This document shows positions 23,651 through 36,198 of a DNA stretch of 64,000 nucleotides, piece after piece. The DNA comes from Quercus robur (Eukaryota > Streptophyta > Magnoliopsida > Fagales > Fagaceae), in contig NC_065543.1 in the NCBI RefSeq assembly GCF_932294415.1, positions 30,461,530 through 30,525,529 on the forward strand, given 5' to 3'. A model generated the notes under the pieces. It did no database searches. It was given only the letters and a program-made list of their open reading frames with translations, and was not told the DNA's origin. Every line of letters starts with the position of its first letter. The stretch's first letter is position 1. The position numbers were made by a program, and so were the translations under genes.

Positions 23651-23878
23651 AAGAAAGGGGAAACCAAGTACTGATGCAGACATTGGTCTTAGATAGAACC
23701 TAAGGCTTGTAAGATCCTCGAACTCAAGCTAAAAGGGGAAACCAAGTACTGATGCAGACATTGGTCTCGGATAGAACCTAAGGCTTGCACGATCCTCGGA
23801 CTCAAGCTAAAAGGGAAAACCGAGTACCGATAAAGACACAAGTCTCGGACTCAAGCCTAAGGGAAAGGTCAAGTACAT
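23651..23878 (+). repeat. 78-bp tandem array inside the retrotransposon, about 2.8 copies
   Basis: GGGGAAACCAAGTACTGATG at 23657 recurs at 23735 and, altered, at about 23813. The units share GGCTTG, ATCCTCGGACTCAAGC and GGGGAAACC with the 81-bp array, so the two arrays descend from one repeat. Confidence 0.85.
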
Positions 23879-25379
23879 AAGATAAAACGCATAAGTCCTG
23901 AGCAAAACCTAGGTTTTACAAAGTCCTCGGACTCAGGCTTCCTGGGAAATCAACTGCCCGAATGAAGAAATTGCTCGGCTTAAATATTGGAAAAGGCTAA
24001 GGCTCGCATGTCATGGAGATGGCAGAACAACCTAATGATCGTCAACCTAAGGAGGCCATTCATCCGGTGGGTAACATGTCCTCGGATAACTACTTCTTAC
24101 ACCTTATCGAGCATTTAATACCCATCACGGCTAATCTTAAGATAAGTCTCATTCCTTACTGGTCGGACTGTTATATTGAATAGTAATTTTGTTAAAGTTA
24201 TCTTGGCATCTTTTTATCAACGGTTACTTTGGCCTTAGTTATTATTGATTCAAATGCTACACTATTATGCCGAGCAGCGCTTTCACCTTTGTTAGAATAT
24301 ATAAACAAGACATACGAAATAGAGTAACAATAACTTTTATTAATATGAAAAATTGTTACAACGTACAAGAAAGGGCTTAAACAAGCCTATACAAAAAAAA
24401 ATTAAATGCTAAGACAGTAGCAACATCCGTAATACAAATAAGTGAACCATCAGGTGTCTTCTGAACTCGCCTTCAAAGTCTCTTTGGAATCTATACCTCA
24501 GTACTGCCCATATCAGGAGAAGAACCTTATACAAAAATAATGAAGGACAAGGAAGAAGAATTAGAACACATGGAAGCACTTCAGCAAGCTCTTGTCACTG
24601 AAGAAAACAAGGGAAAAAGAAGATGGAGGACATGAGTAGGAAGGAGGAGAAGAAGAGGGAAGCAATGAAAAGAAAGTAAAAGGAGCAAAAGAGGGAGAAG
24701 GGGAGCCATATTAGGTATGCTCATGAGAGAGCGGATGGAGATGACAAGGGAAGTTTCCGACCCAGTCACACCGGAAGTAAGGTGTGACGAGTCCCTGCTT
24801 CGGATTTTGGCTAAAAGAATGGGGAGACAAATCTTGAGTCTCCGCCATCCTTGCCCTGACCGAGCCATCTCAAGTTTTGTTAGGGCATGGCGTTTCTGGG
24901 AAAGGAAGGATTCATTCATGGCCGACTACTATGGTGGATGTGTTATCGGATTAGGAATAACCAGATGGAAGAAGTGAACTATAAGAAGGGCCTAAGGGAT
25001 TCAGATATGCAAGAATCACCTCTGGATTTCTCTCTTTATATAAGGGAGTAAAGCAGGGGCACGTAACCCGTTCTGATCCTCAAGGAAATCTGCGAATAAA
25101 TGCGCATTCATTCCATTCCCCCACGTTATCAGTAACCGTAAGATTTGGGAGGCCTTGTAAAAGGAAGATATTAAAAGCACACTACGAATAACCGAACGGT
25201 ATAAACGCATCACGCGCAAATCGAGGGAAACGTCTCGTGGACCGGCACATTCCTTGGGGAGGTGAAAAGTCGCCGACGTTGATCAAGGGCCGAATTTAAT
25301 GAGCCGCTATAAATGCTCGGTATTATCAAAACCCTCCTATCCAACTAAGGGGTCGGACAGCATGGTTTTGAGGGGCTAT

Positions 25380-25997
25380 TGTGGGGCCCGACAACAGATG
25401 GACCAGATCCACCTGTTCACAGGAAGACTTAAGGCCCAAGCCGAAGAAGATAGTAGTCCAAGCCCAGTAACGCAAAGCATCAATGTGCCAGAGAAGCCGC
25501 CGAGGAGGGTACAGCCCTCGGCTGGCCCAGAACTACACTAAGGAAAGGGGCAAAAGTGGCATAAGGATAATCTTGTAAGAAATCTGAAATATCTAGGAAA
25601 GGCTGCCCATACTACCTGCCCTAGACAGAGTTTTGCCTCTCACAGAGTCGTGTTTCTTTAGCCTACTCAACCACTCCCTAACAACTCGGGTCTAAAACTG
25701 ATGAGACAAGTATCAGTCTTGAAAGGGTCGACCCTACACGTGGACGAAGGAAATTGAACGCATGCGAGTATAAAAGAAAAAATATGTAACCTGAAGGAGG
25801 GGGCCTCCAGTCCCACTGAAAAGAAAAGGTGCTTCAAAGGAAAAGAGATTGGAACCATGCATAAATATCTTAACAAAACCACAGCCGGGAAAACATGACT
25901 TAGCCTTTCGATCCCACTCTCTACAAATGATATTGTATGGGCCCATTTACGTGCGAACCCAACCCAACTGCGGTTTGACGCAAATCGTGTGCCTACA
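25380..25997 (+). repeat. 3' LTR of the retrotransposon
   Basis: 618 bp, same length as the 5' LTR. The five differences seen are in GATTC/GATCC, CTAAAC/CTAGAC, GATGGG/GATGAG, GAGAGG/GAGGGG and CTCTAG/CTCCAG. Confidence 0.95.
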
Positions 25998-26002
25998 TTC
26001 TG

Positions 26003-27219
26003 CTATGGAGTTTTTAAAATATATTCACCCATTTAAAAATGGGTATATTGGCTTTTGTTGTGTCATTAATAATTTAAATATATATCAAAATAATGATAGT
26101 CAACATTTTTTTTTTCAATGTTAGTGACATGGTAAAATCTGATCCACTCATTTCAAAATGAGTGAAAAAGAATTTAGGGAATAGGAATTCTATGATTGAG
26201 TTTCCTACAGAACTTTGGACTGGTTTGGAGGAATCTCCTCCAATCTAGTTTTGAAGAGTCTTCTTTAATTAACTACATGAGATTCATAATACTATTAATG
26301 TGTATTATTTAAATAAATCACATGACTTATTTAAAAAATCAAGGGATTAAAAGAAAGTGTGAATAGTCTCTTTAATTGCCATGTAATGGGTTGAAGGGAG
26401 TTTCCTCCAAATTGGTTTTGAGGGAAACTTTTTCCAAGAAGTTTAAAGGTTCTCAATCATGGTTCCACCTTCCTTACACTTCCCCTAAGAGTTTACTTAC
26501 CCACTGAAGCAATTTTACATAATCCTTAGATGGTAAACAAGTGGACTACTAAAATTTTAGATTTGATTAATTTAATAGTATTTTGATCATGAGCTGATCT
26601 CAAATTTATTACCATGCTGTGCTTGGCAAATTTTCTGCAATATTTTTCTTATTTTAAGTCTGATCTAGGCTTGTGCTATCTTTTTTTAAGGGAATTCAAT
26701 TATTTACAATATTGGCTCAAATTTACCCCGATTAAACAATCGAATTTTGGTAAAATCTTGGCCAAACCCAAGTTGGTTGTAGTCAAACTTGGGAAAAGTG
26801 TTATGAAGTATAGAATTTTATGTAAAATGTTGAAATTTAGAGATTGGATGAAAATTTGACTTCATTTGGCCTTTGGTCAATTCAATCAAAGTTGGGTCAA
26901 CAACTCCATAAAATAGGATATTTTGACAATTGATTGGGATGTTTAGATTAAATTTGATATTTCCATAACCCTAATGCAAAGATATAGTTTATTGGTATTT
27001 CTAAATTAAATTTGAGATTTTTACACATAAAATGAAGATAGACAAAATGCTATATCAACATATGAAACTTCAAGATGGTATGGAATATCTTATGTTCTCA
27101 GAACAGAACATGACATCCCTCATGCATGTTCACGTAGTTTATATTTCATAGTTGCTTATGTAGTAAAAACTGGCAGTTGGAACTCTAATCATTGTAGGGA
27201 TGCAAGTTGGAGAGATATT
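26003..27219. other. Gene-free AT-rich interval
   Basis: A duplicated motif around TTTGGAGGAATCTCCTCCAA (26228) recurs in altered form (AGTTTCCTCCAAATTGGTTTTG) near 26399. I found no gene. Confidence 0.5.
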
Positions 27220-27224
27220 CCAAA

Positions 27225-28088
27225 TGTTAGTTTTTAGACCCCTTAACTCAATATGTTTACCTAATATTAAGCCAAGTTAATTAACAAGTTTGTTAATTAG
27301 ATCTAGATTAATCCAATATGTGTCAAACAAATATAAAGCGGAAAATAAAGAACACACAGATCTGATGACCCAAGAAAATCTAACCGGTAAAAAACCTGGG
27401 GAGAATTTAACCTAACTATCCTCAAGGTAAAAACAGATCCACTATGAAAGAATTGAAGTTTGTACAATAAGACTTAGACCACTAACATCCTATTGCTACC
27501 TCTTGTAGAAAACTTACTATCACGATCACGTGACAGTTCCGAGTCCACGGATTACTTCTTTTTTTGATTTGCAGCAACCACAAGTTCTCATACTTGTGAC
27601 TTTGAGACACCTCTCAAAGGTTTCAGATCTTTTTTAAAGTTCTTTATGCAGCAATTGAAGCAATTACCAAATTCTTCACGTGAATCTTGATCTTGATAAT
27701 TCTATGTATGTGTATGAAGGTAAACACCTCTTAGATCTCACAAAAGATTTAACACACAACTCAAAAAAGACTTCTAAAACGTAGTTAGAGTTTTTCCTTT
27801 TATACTTAGAACAAAACACTTAACCCTACATGTCATATGGGCTTGGGTTGGTTTAATAATTTTGCAGAAAATTATTGATTCATGAGGTTCGATCAATCGA
27901 GTTTAATTTTTGATCAATCGAGCCTTGCAGATTTTGAATAGTAATTTCTGCAATTACTTGATTCGAACTTTACATCAATCCAAACTTTGAGCAAGCCTAA
28001 ACCTAGACTAAATGTTTTGATCATGGTTTGCCAACATATACAAATTGAAGTTTTAATATATTAGTTCCTAAAGTCTTAATACCTAACA
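27225..28088. mobile_element. Solo LTR, 864 bp
   Basis: The ends are TGTTAG and CTAACA, and the 5-bp target duplication CCAAA lies at 27220-27224 and 28089-28093. There are no coding domains and no second LTR, so this is a solo LTR left by recombination. It contains a TATA-like TTTTATACTTAG near 27798. Confidence 0.82.
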
Positions 28089-28385
28089 CCAAATGATGCA
28101 ACAAATGCAAAAGTTCATTAAGCGAACAATACCAGATACTGTACCATCCAACTCCCAGTTTAAGAACTCAAATGGTGCACCTAAAGAAATATATTATATC
28201 ATCTCCTACAACTCTACAATTTCTTTTCAACCATAGTTGGTTTAGCTCGAAAAGGACCTCTCCCCAGGGAGAAAGATGTGTGGAGAGTAAGATGGAAGAG
28301 AACTTGAGGGAAAATTTAGCACAAAGAAAATAGGGAGATTACAAATGTGGCACAAAAGTTATTTCACAAAACTCAAGCCTTAAAT

Positions 28386-28396
28386 ACACCCAAAGA

Positions 28397-28432
<36 letters not shown>

Positions 28433-28433
28433 C
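28386..28433. repeat. (CT)n microsatellite
   Basis: CT repeats with one TG interruption, in gene-free sequence. Confidence 0.85.
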
Positions 28434-28802
28434 ATAACTAGAACATTAAATGAATTAAAAAAATTTTAAGAACTAAATATGGTTGTAGATGATCTAGTTA
28501 CAATTGGTACGTAACTCATTATTCATAGTACACTAATTAACCTTTCATTGGGTTAATATATTATAAATTCTATCATTGGATCATAAATTTTTATCTTCTC
28601 AACACGCATGCCAAATATAATTTACTATTTGATTCATTAACTTATCTTTTATTACAAATTTTAAATTTAAAAAACTTGAAATTTAAGCATTTTATAGATG
28701 AAATAGCTTTTGATCTTTGATTATCTTGGATTTTCTAAATATGGAAGGTATAAGATAGAAATTTATCCTAATGGTAGATTTCTCTTTTCAAGTAATGCAA
28801 GT

Positions 28803-28962
28803 AATGCTACATCCACAACATTTCACAACAAATTTAATTTGGCAAGTTGTTAGTAGTATTTATCTGGACCCACCACTGAAATTGCTTTTTTACCTACTAG
28901 TAATAGTCAATAACAACTTGTTACTTAGAATTTGTTGTAAAAATGTTATGGAAGTATAATTT
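28803..28962. mobile_element. MITE, family M1 (copy B)
   Basis: The left end CTACATCCACAACATTTCAC with ACAACAAATTT, and the right end AAATTTGTTGTAAAAATG then TTATGGAAGTA, are inverted copies. Middle words such as GACCCACCACTGAAATT and ACCTACTAGTAATAGTCAA match copy C. Confidence 0.65.
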
Positions 28963-29100
28963 CTTTTTTCCAAATACACTTCCAATAAATATTTATTGAG
29001 TGTTAGATCGTTACCAAAATTATATGAGTTATAATTTGAACTCAGCCTTGAATATTTATAAAAGTGTAAAGACTATTGCAATGTTCCTTCAGATATTAGT

Positions 29101-29540
29101 GGGAAAAATGTCCTCACACCCCTGAACTTTGAGGTAGTCTACGAAAGGTGAGATTGGTAGCAAGTCCACAAATTTTGACAAATGGCAAGGTTTGGTTAAA
29201 TATTCTCTCTCCAGGTTTTTCTCTCTCTCAAAAATTTTTTTTTTGAGAAATAATTACAACATGCTACTAATCCTGCAATTCGAACCCTTTTCTCCTAAAC
29301 CCCAAACACTTTGTACATGGGGAGGTGCCAATTTAGCTACAAGGCCTTTGGCTTCTCTCTCTCAATTGGTTGCAAAGGATTTTGATAATTTTTCCACATG
29401 TGTGTCACATGAGTAGGTAAACTAACAGAAGCAGCAATTTGGCTCATGTGTGAAGTTTAGGTACCAAATTGGCTAAATAAAAGTTCAGAGGGCGTTGGGA
29501 AAACTACCACAAAGTTAAGGGGCCTCAAGACATTTTTCTC
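29101..29540. mobile_element. MULE-like MITE, about 440 bp
   Basis: The left end GGGAAAAATGTCCTCACACC and the complement of the right end, GAGAAAAATGTCTTGAGGCC, are imperfect inverted repeats that continue inward (CCTGAACTTTGAGGTAGT versus CCTTAACTTTGTGGTAGT). The flanking 9 bp GATATTAGT and GATATTATC match at 7 positions. No transposase is present. Confidence 0.55.
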
Positions 29541-29717
29541 GATATTATCTAATTCTAATCCCACTAGGAAGTGGCAACTGACAAGCACCATTTGAGTCAA
29601 ACTGGTTAGGTGTTGAACATAAGGTGCACATGATGCAAGCCACATAAATCAATTTTTTTAATCACAAGGACCATTTGAGTGTTTGTGTAGGTATTGTCTA
29701 ATCCTTTTAGAAAAGAG

Positions 29718-29872
29718 AAGCGTCTATAACATTTTCATGACAAATTCTAAGTGATAAATTATTATTTATTACTTATTTTAATTTTAATTTATCATTGAAA
29801 TTACTTTTTTACCTACTAATAATAACCAGTCACTTAAGATTTGTTATAAAAAATTATGTGGATATAACATAT
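29718..29872. mobile_element. MITE, family M1 (copy C)
   Basis: The left arm TATAACATTTTCATGACAAATTC and the right arm GATTTGTTATAAAAAATTATGTGGATA are inverted, with the shared middle word GAAATTACTTTTTTACCTACTAATAATAACC. Confidence 0.6.
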
Positions 29873-31015
29873 CTCGTTAGCAAATGTTAAAAAGCACTAT
29901 TTGATTGAAACTAATGTGCATGGAATCAAGCCATACAGCCACACGTAACGCTCAACAAGAATATGATGAATAATCTCTTTTCTTTATTTATTTAAGTTGA
30001 AAATATTTAGTATTCTCAAAAAAAAAAAAAAAAAAAAAAAATTGAAACATCACTTTATGTGATTTAATATAACAAAATTTGTTGTATCCTTAATATCGCT
30101 TAATGACAAATTTGATGCTATCTCTTTCAATTAGAAATTTCAAACTTTCTCCATATTTCTCTTCGAGGGTTAAGCTTTGTTTAGTGTATCAATCTATTAG
30201 ATACAATATGATGCGGACACGTATTTAATATGATATGATGTGAACATAAGTTTGCATTGTATCGTGTCCGAAGCATTAGTGCACCAGACAAAAGCCGGGT
30301 CCCCTCCTTGATCATGACATTGTTTTGCATCAATTTATTTCCTTACATTTTTATGTCTTATAAGAGAACAAGAACAAAAGCTTGAGAGTCGAGACATTTC
30401 ATAGACGAATCTATTTTCTGTAATCAAGGAACATTTAAAGTTTCTTAATCTATGAATGTGCTCATATAGTAAAGGATTCACTGAACCACAAACAAACCCG
30501 TAGATTATTTTGAATGTGGTCATATAGTAAAGTTTCTTAAAAATTATTTTGCTACAGTATTTTCAGTTTTCAGTTTTAAATAATAAATGGTATCCAAACA
30601 GACCTGTAGATTATCTTTTCATCTTAATTTAAATACCATGAAAAAGCTAGTATTATGAGCATGATGGGGCCTGAATTCTCTTCTTTCACTTCTCACGTAT
30701 TTATGTACTCTGTCCACTTCTGTGAAATTAATTTCAAATTCAATGGCCTAAATCAATGAATTATGAATTCCACTTGTACTTGTAGCCATAAGAATTGATT
30801 CTCTTTTGATGGGCTAGTAGTAACTAGGACCACTGGGCTTTTCAAAAGGTTTGAAGTTTTTTATGTGAGGAATTTGACCAAAGGTTTAACAGTCAATGAT
30901 GCTCCAATGACCAGTGAAGTTGGATGCAAAATTTCAAATGAAGCTTGTCGAGTTCCTTCAGCATTTTCTTTTTCTTCTTTTATTTTATTTTATTTATTTA
31001 TAAGAATCCCTTGAA

Positions 31016-31057
<42 letters not shown>

Positions 31058-31479
31058 CACACACGCTACTTGATGAGAATCACTTATTGTGTTTACTAGG
31101 GTAGGTGAGGTCACAATATTTTGACTAGTTATCAACTTGGACCTGATCGGATGGGCGGGTCCAATTAATAAATTCAATCGGACAACTAGCTAGATTTTAA
31201 TGTTATGTTTGTTTTTAGTAGAAAAAAAAGTTGGGGAAAAACGCATTGTCCTTCATTTATGTTTAGGGCAATTTACAATTTCCTCTAAAAATTAAAAGGA
31301 ATTTTTTTTTTTTGTTTATTTAGTATTATTTTTATTTTAATGTTTGGTATAATGAAAAATGCAAATCAACAATAAATGTTTTTTGTGTTTCACAAAAAAA
31401 TCAGTCCAATAGAGCAAACATTACCAATTGAGGAGATGAAGTTTCGCTAGCTATGGAGGTTTTCTTCTTTGGGTTTTGT
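29873..31479. other. Gene-free AT-rich interval
   Basis: It includes a poly(A) run (about 30018-30041), a (TA)n run (about 31020-31046) and scattered ORFs under 75 codons without recognisable domains. I see no gene. Confidence 0.5.
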
Positions 31480-31487
31480 CATTAAAA

Positions 31488-31867
31488 CAAGGATGTCAAT
31501 ACCGTACTGGAGGCCGTACCGGTTTGGCCACCGGTACGATATATTTCGGATACCAGTCAATACCGGTGTACCGTTTCGGGTTTACCGCTATTTTTTATAT
31601 TTATAAATATATATATATATATATGTATGTATGTGTTTGTGTATATATATATATTATAATAAATATAAAAGTTTACCATAAAACATTTCCTTAATTTAGA
31701 ACTAGTTATTCTTGGTTTTAGACTTTAGTATCAATTAAAAGGGAAAAAAAATAAAAAAATAAAATAGAAAGCTTAAAAGTTACCATTGCATACTAAGAAA
31801 ACAAATAATATTAATAAGTTAATATAAATAAGTTACCATTTTGTCCTAACAAAAATTCAAAAATTAC

Positions 31868-31908
<41 letters not shown>

Positions 31909-32059
31909 TTTTTCTGTACCGGCCGGTATTGCCCGAAATTGGCCGGTACGGCCGGTATTTTTTCCGGTACGAAACAGGGGGGTCAAGTGTACCAGATTGC
32001 TGGCCGGTACGGTATATTCCGGCCGGTACGGCCGGTACGGTACGGTATTGACATCCATG
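31488..32059. mobile_element. Non-autonomous hAT element, 572 bp
   Basis: The left end CAAGGATGTCAATACCGTAC and the complement of the right end, CATGGATGTCAATACCGTAC, differ at one position. The 8-bp target duplication CATTAAAA is exact (31480-31487 and 32060-32067). Both subterminal zones are crowded with CCGGTA / GGCCGGTAC words. The middle is AT-rich with a poly(A) run (about 31875-31906). No transposase ORF is present. Confidence 0.88.
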
Positions 32060-32067
32060 CATTAAAA

Positions 32068-33587
32068 TGTCCAATATAATTTTTTCTCATTAAAATGTCC
32101 ATAATAACATTAATCATGTAATTTGAAATGGTTGTTGGACACTATACACTAAAAATCTGGATGTTTCTCTTTGGGATTTATTTTTCCTACCCTTTTGTGG
32201 TTATTTTCACATCTATGAGAAATACGGTGTAGTTTGGTGGAGGATTGTCTGAATTTTTGGCGGTGTGGGGTTGTTGCAGACGGGACCTTGAACTATGAGA
32301 ATGGGAGGAAGGGATGATGCGGCTCCATTGAGAGATCCTCTCTCTCTAAAACCTGAATCCCAAGTTTCTATCTCCCATCAAATGCTTTGATTTTATGTTT
32401 TTATTTTTTACTTTATGTGTGTGCCACGTGAGTTTAATGTTAGTCTTATTTAATAGAAGAGCGATAGAAGTATCTATTTGGTAGAAGTGTGAAGTTTATG
32501 AAGTAAATTGGCTAAAATAAAAGTTTAAACGGTGTAATAGCCATTACCTGATAATTCAAGAGGTGTCACAGCATTTTTCCTATATATATATATATATATT
32601 AAGAGCTGAAAATGGTTTCTAATATGTTACATTCTTAACAAATCACCATTAAAAAATTTTACAACATAAAAAGCACTCCTAGAGGTAACTTTTCTCTCCT
32701 CAGTCTTCACCCCCTTCTTATTCTATAGACTAATTGTTGATCGGTGATTGACTAATCGTTAATCAACATTACAAATTGTTGACTTTTTGCATATTAGATC
32801 CAAATTTGGGATTTATTTTCCCACTCAAAGCTCTTAAATGGCCCATAAAAATTGAATTTTCCATTTGGGATATGTAGTGAAAGTTTGTGTTCATTTAATT
32901 TTTCTAATTATAAGAAATTAATATTAATGATTTTCCTTGTGAGCAATTTAATAGAAAAGTTTTTTTTTCCCCCACTTTTAGGAGTCTCAACTAAAACATA
33001 GAAAATGAAGTAAATTTTCAAAAAAAAAAAAAAAAGAAGGTAATTTTCTTGAAAGTCATTTCAAACAAAGTGTAAATTATTCACGTCCATATTGCTCTAT
33101 AACCACAGTTAGCTAAACTACGTGCAATCTTATAATATATTTCTACTCCATGTCACATGGATAGTCCTTTTCCCCATTTATTTATACACTTGATATTTGC
33201 TTATCTTGACTAACACAAGAATCTTCGAGGCACTATAATAAATATATCAATAATATTAAATTAATTCTACTCCATATGATTATATTATTAATAGGTGACT
33301 TAGTAGTTTAAAAAAAATATAAGAAAAACTCATCATTTACTTGAAATTATATTATTCATTTATCAAAATTTTTAGTTTTGACCAAAAAAAAAAAAGAAAA
33401 AAAAAAGCTCTTACAGCTAGCTTTCAATATTTAACGAAAGATAAAATTTTGATTATTTTTATTAACCATTTTATTGTTTACTTTCAATAATATTTGTGAA
33501 ATATTATATTTACTTTACAAATGAATTTTAGTTAACCGTGCATTGCAAGAATATACGACCATTTGAATAATAAAATAGATTTAAAAA

Positions 33588-33618
<31 letters not shown>

Positions 33619-33834
33619 TTTACTGTAGTTACATGCCAAACTCACATAGTGCAAGGCCAGGTTTTTATTAAACTAAATTTATGATAAATTATTAAAATAA
33701 TTTAAAACTAATAACAAAACTTTTTTTTTAGCTTAATTGAACTTTTGGTAATTAAGCTTTAATTTTATAAATAATATGTTAAATTTATTTTAAAATTTTA
33801 TTAATAAATAATTTTTATGCACTTATAGTGTATT
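32068..33834. other. Gene-free interval with a MULE remnant
   Basis: Sequence from about 32410 to 32585 resembles the right part of the element at 29101-29540 (GTGTGAAGTTTA, AATTGGCTAAAATAAAAGTTTA, CATTTTTCC end). A matching left end was not found, so it is a fragment. The rest is AT-rich, with (TA)n near 32580 and 33597. Confidence 0.5.
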
Positions 33835-33852
33835 AGATGACAAAAGTTCATT

Positions 33853-34010
33853 TTTTTTAGAGAGTTTCAACTTTTGGCATTCGTTCTTGATGATAGTTTT
33901 TTTCTTATCAAACTAAAATATCAGTCGATTTTTGGTGGAGGCGTAGATTGAACCCCAAATTTTTTATTTAACCATCAGAGACTTTACTAATTGAGCTAAT
34001 TGGAACCTAC
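33853..34010 (-). mobile_element. SINE, minus strand
   Basis: On the minus strand the element starts with a tRNA-like region holding an A-box-like TAGCTCAATTAGT and a B-box-like GGTTCAATC, then ATCATCAAGAACGAATGCC and an A-rich 3' end. An 18-bp target duplication AGATGACAAAAGTTCATT flanks it exactly (33835-33852 and 34011-34028). Confidence 0.88.
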
Positions 34011-34028
34011 AGATGACAAAAGTTCATT

Positions 34029-36165
34029 AATTGTACAACATAAAAATACTTACATTGAATCACATAGTGTAAATATGGCATGTAAAACCTGACATATGTA
34101 GAATAGTGAAATTTCTTTTACTATTGAGAAACTTTTGGGAATTTTTTATTTATTTAAAGTTGTATTTTAAACTTCTTGAAACTTTGGTAGTAAAGTTTCA
34201 GTTAAATAAATTTTTTTTGATAATTTTGATTCATTTGTTTTGTGTTGCATGGCATAAGGAGAGGGAAAATGATGATATTGTTTAATGCATAAACTGTTAA
34301 TTATATAACACTTATCTCAATGGTTTAAACATTAACAAGTATGTTTTAGAGTAAGTAATTTGGTTGAGATTAAATCGAGTAACATATATTTAATTAAATA
34401 GTTATTATTTATTATGTTAGAAGTCATACTATATATCGTTTAAATCCAATTGTCCTACTGTAAAATATAAAACCGCCTATTTCCATTTTATTTATTTATT
34501 TGCTTTCTAAAATATGAATATATCTCTCTCTCTCTCTTAACATTCCATTATAAATGATTTTTTTATTATTTAAAATTTACCTTTTCTAAATATAAGTGGG
34601 TTTTTATTCAATTTATTTTTTTAGCCCCATATACCAATAAGAATAAGTTTTCAAGGCTAAGTACAATATCTCTAACGTTCTCCAATTCAGTCGGATACTT
34701 TTCTAAGTTTCGCACTCTCTTCCAGTCTTCCAAATTGATTGGGAGCCTAATAATCTAATATAATTAATTTTGCCATCCCTTTTTGACCGCCACACATTTG
34801 CATCCTAATATAATTTGGCATATATGCGTAACATTTTAGGTACTTATATGAATCTAAGATTAATAAACACATATAGTTAGCTGCCCCCTAATCGTGTACC
34901 ACATTAGAGATTTTTTTTTCTTCGACTTTTATGGGTCTGTGGGGACCCAATATTAGTGCATAAAACAATATTTGAATATCTTTGAATTATTTGGACAAGC
35001 TTTTGAAATTACAGCCATTATAGTTGATGAGTACCTTATTAGTTTGAAAAAACGATCACAATGTGATAAGTTATGATGGCTGTTATTTGTGGATCACATG
35101 TCTCTGTTTTTAGTACACATCAATTTGTATTATTGTGGTACGTATATGAAATACCATATCATGAGTCTAATTTGATTTAGAAAACTCTAAAATAATATAA
35201 AAGAGATGGAAATAAAATCATGCACTTAAAAATTACAAAAATAACTAAGGAAAAAAAAAACTTCAATTATTGAAAAGAGCCACATCCCTAATCACACTAT
35301 GACCATTTGATTAATTTTTTTTTTTCTTAATCATGTTTTCCACACTTGAAAGTGCATACGGAGGCTGTGCAACAATCCAGTTCAATAATATTGACTATCT
35401 ACAAGAAATTTATGAAATAATGACTGATCACAAATTGTCAAACAGCAAACGAGGGCCCCAAAAGAAAATTCCTGGTTCCCGCTTCAGTGAATATCAATGA
35501 TAGCATCCGAGACTAAATTTAGTCGGAGCTTATCTTTCCAATCTTGGTCTACTAGACTAGTACATTTAAAATATATATATATTTTATTTGAGAATATTTA
35601 AAAATTTTAAATTGCACAATTAATTTTTTGTGTCACTCGATATTAGCAGAGATGACATATCCTAACGGTATAGTTAATAACATATTAAAGGAAATATATA
35701 CGATACAAAAATATATACGATTACGAGTACTTTCTTTCAGTTCAAGCTTTTAAATTATTTTTAAAAATTAGAAGAAAAAAAAAACGTATATAGATATATG
35801 TACATGTATAATAGAGATTTAAATGAAAAATTCAACTACAAAAGAACGGCGATATATGTTAATTTTTTTTATTTATTTATATTTATATTTAATAGTATGT
35901 TTATGTTATTATACAATAATTTTTATAAGATATTTAATTTTAAAAAATATAACTTATTACTTATTTAATTAAATACAATATATTTAGTGTGTGTGTGTCT
36001 ATATATATATAAAAAAAATTTTGTGATCTTTTCAAGTAAAATAATACGTTAATAAAGTTCATGATGTTTATATTCCTTCATTCATTTGTTGTATAAATAT
36101 AATATATTTTAATTATAGAAAATATATATCTTTTAGACTAATTTTGTTTCATATAATAAATGTTA

Positions 36166-36198
<33 letters not shown>

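Larger units (their letters stand above)
21221..25997 (+). mobile_element. Non-autonomous LTR retrotransposon, intact structure
   Basis: The 618-bp LTRs start TGTGGGGCCCGACAAC and end GTGTGCCTACA. The 5-bp target duplication TTCTG flanks the element (21216-21220 and 25998-26002). The primer-binding site TGGCGCCGTCTGTGGGGA starts 2 bp after the 5' LTR, and the purine-rich TTGAGGGGCTAT precedes the 3' LTR. The LTRs differ at five positions that I could see, all transitions (under 1 percent), so it inserted recently. The 3.5-kb interior has no gag, protease, reverse transcriptase or integrase, only short ORFs and two tandem arrays. It must be mobilised by a partner, as LARD-type elements are. 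Orientation follows from the primer site and purine tract. Confidence 0.95.

Noticed and set aside
33853-34010. tRNA gene suggested by box A and B words
   Set aside because: The stretch ends in an A-rich tail and has an 18-bp target duplication, so it is a SINE and not a functional tRNA.
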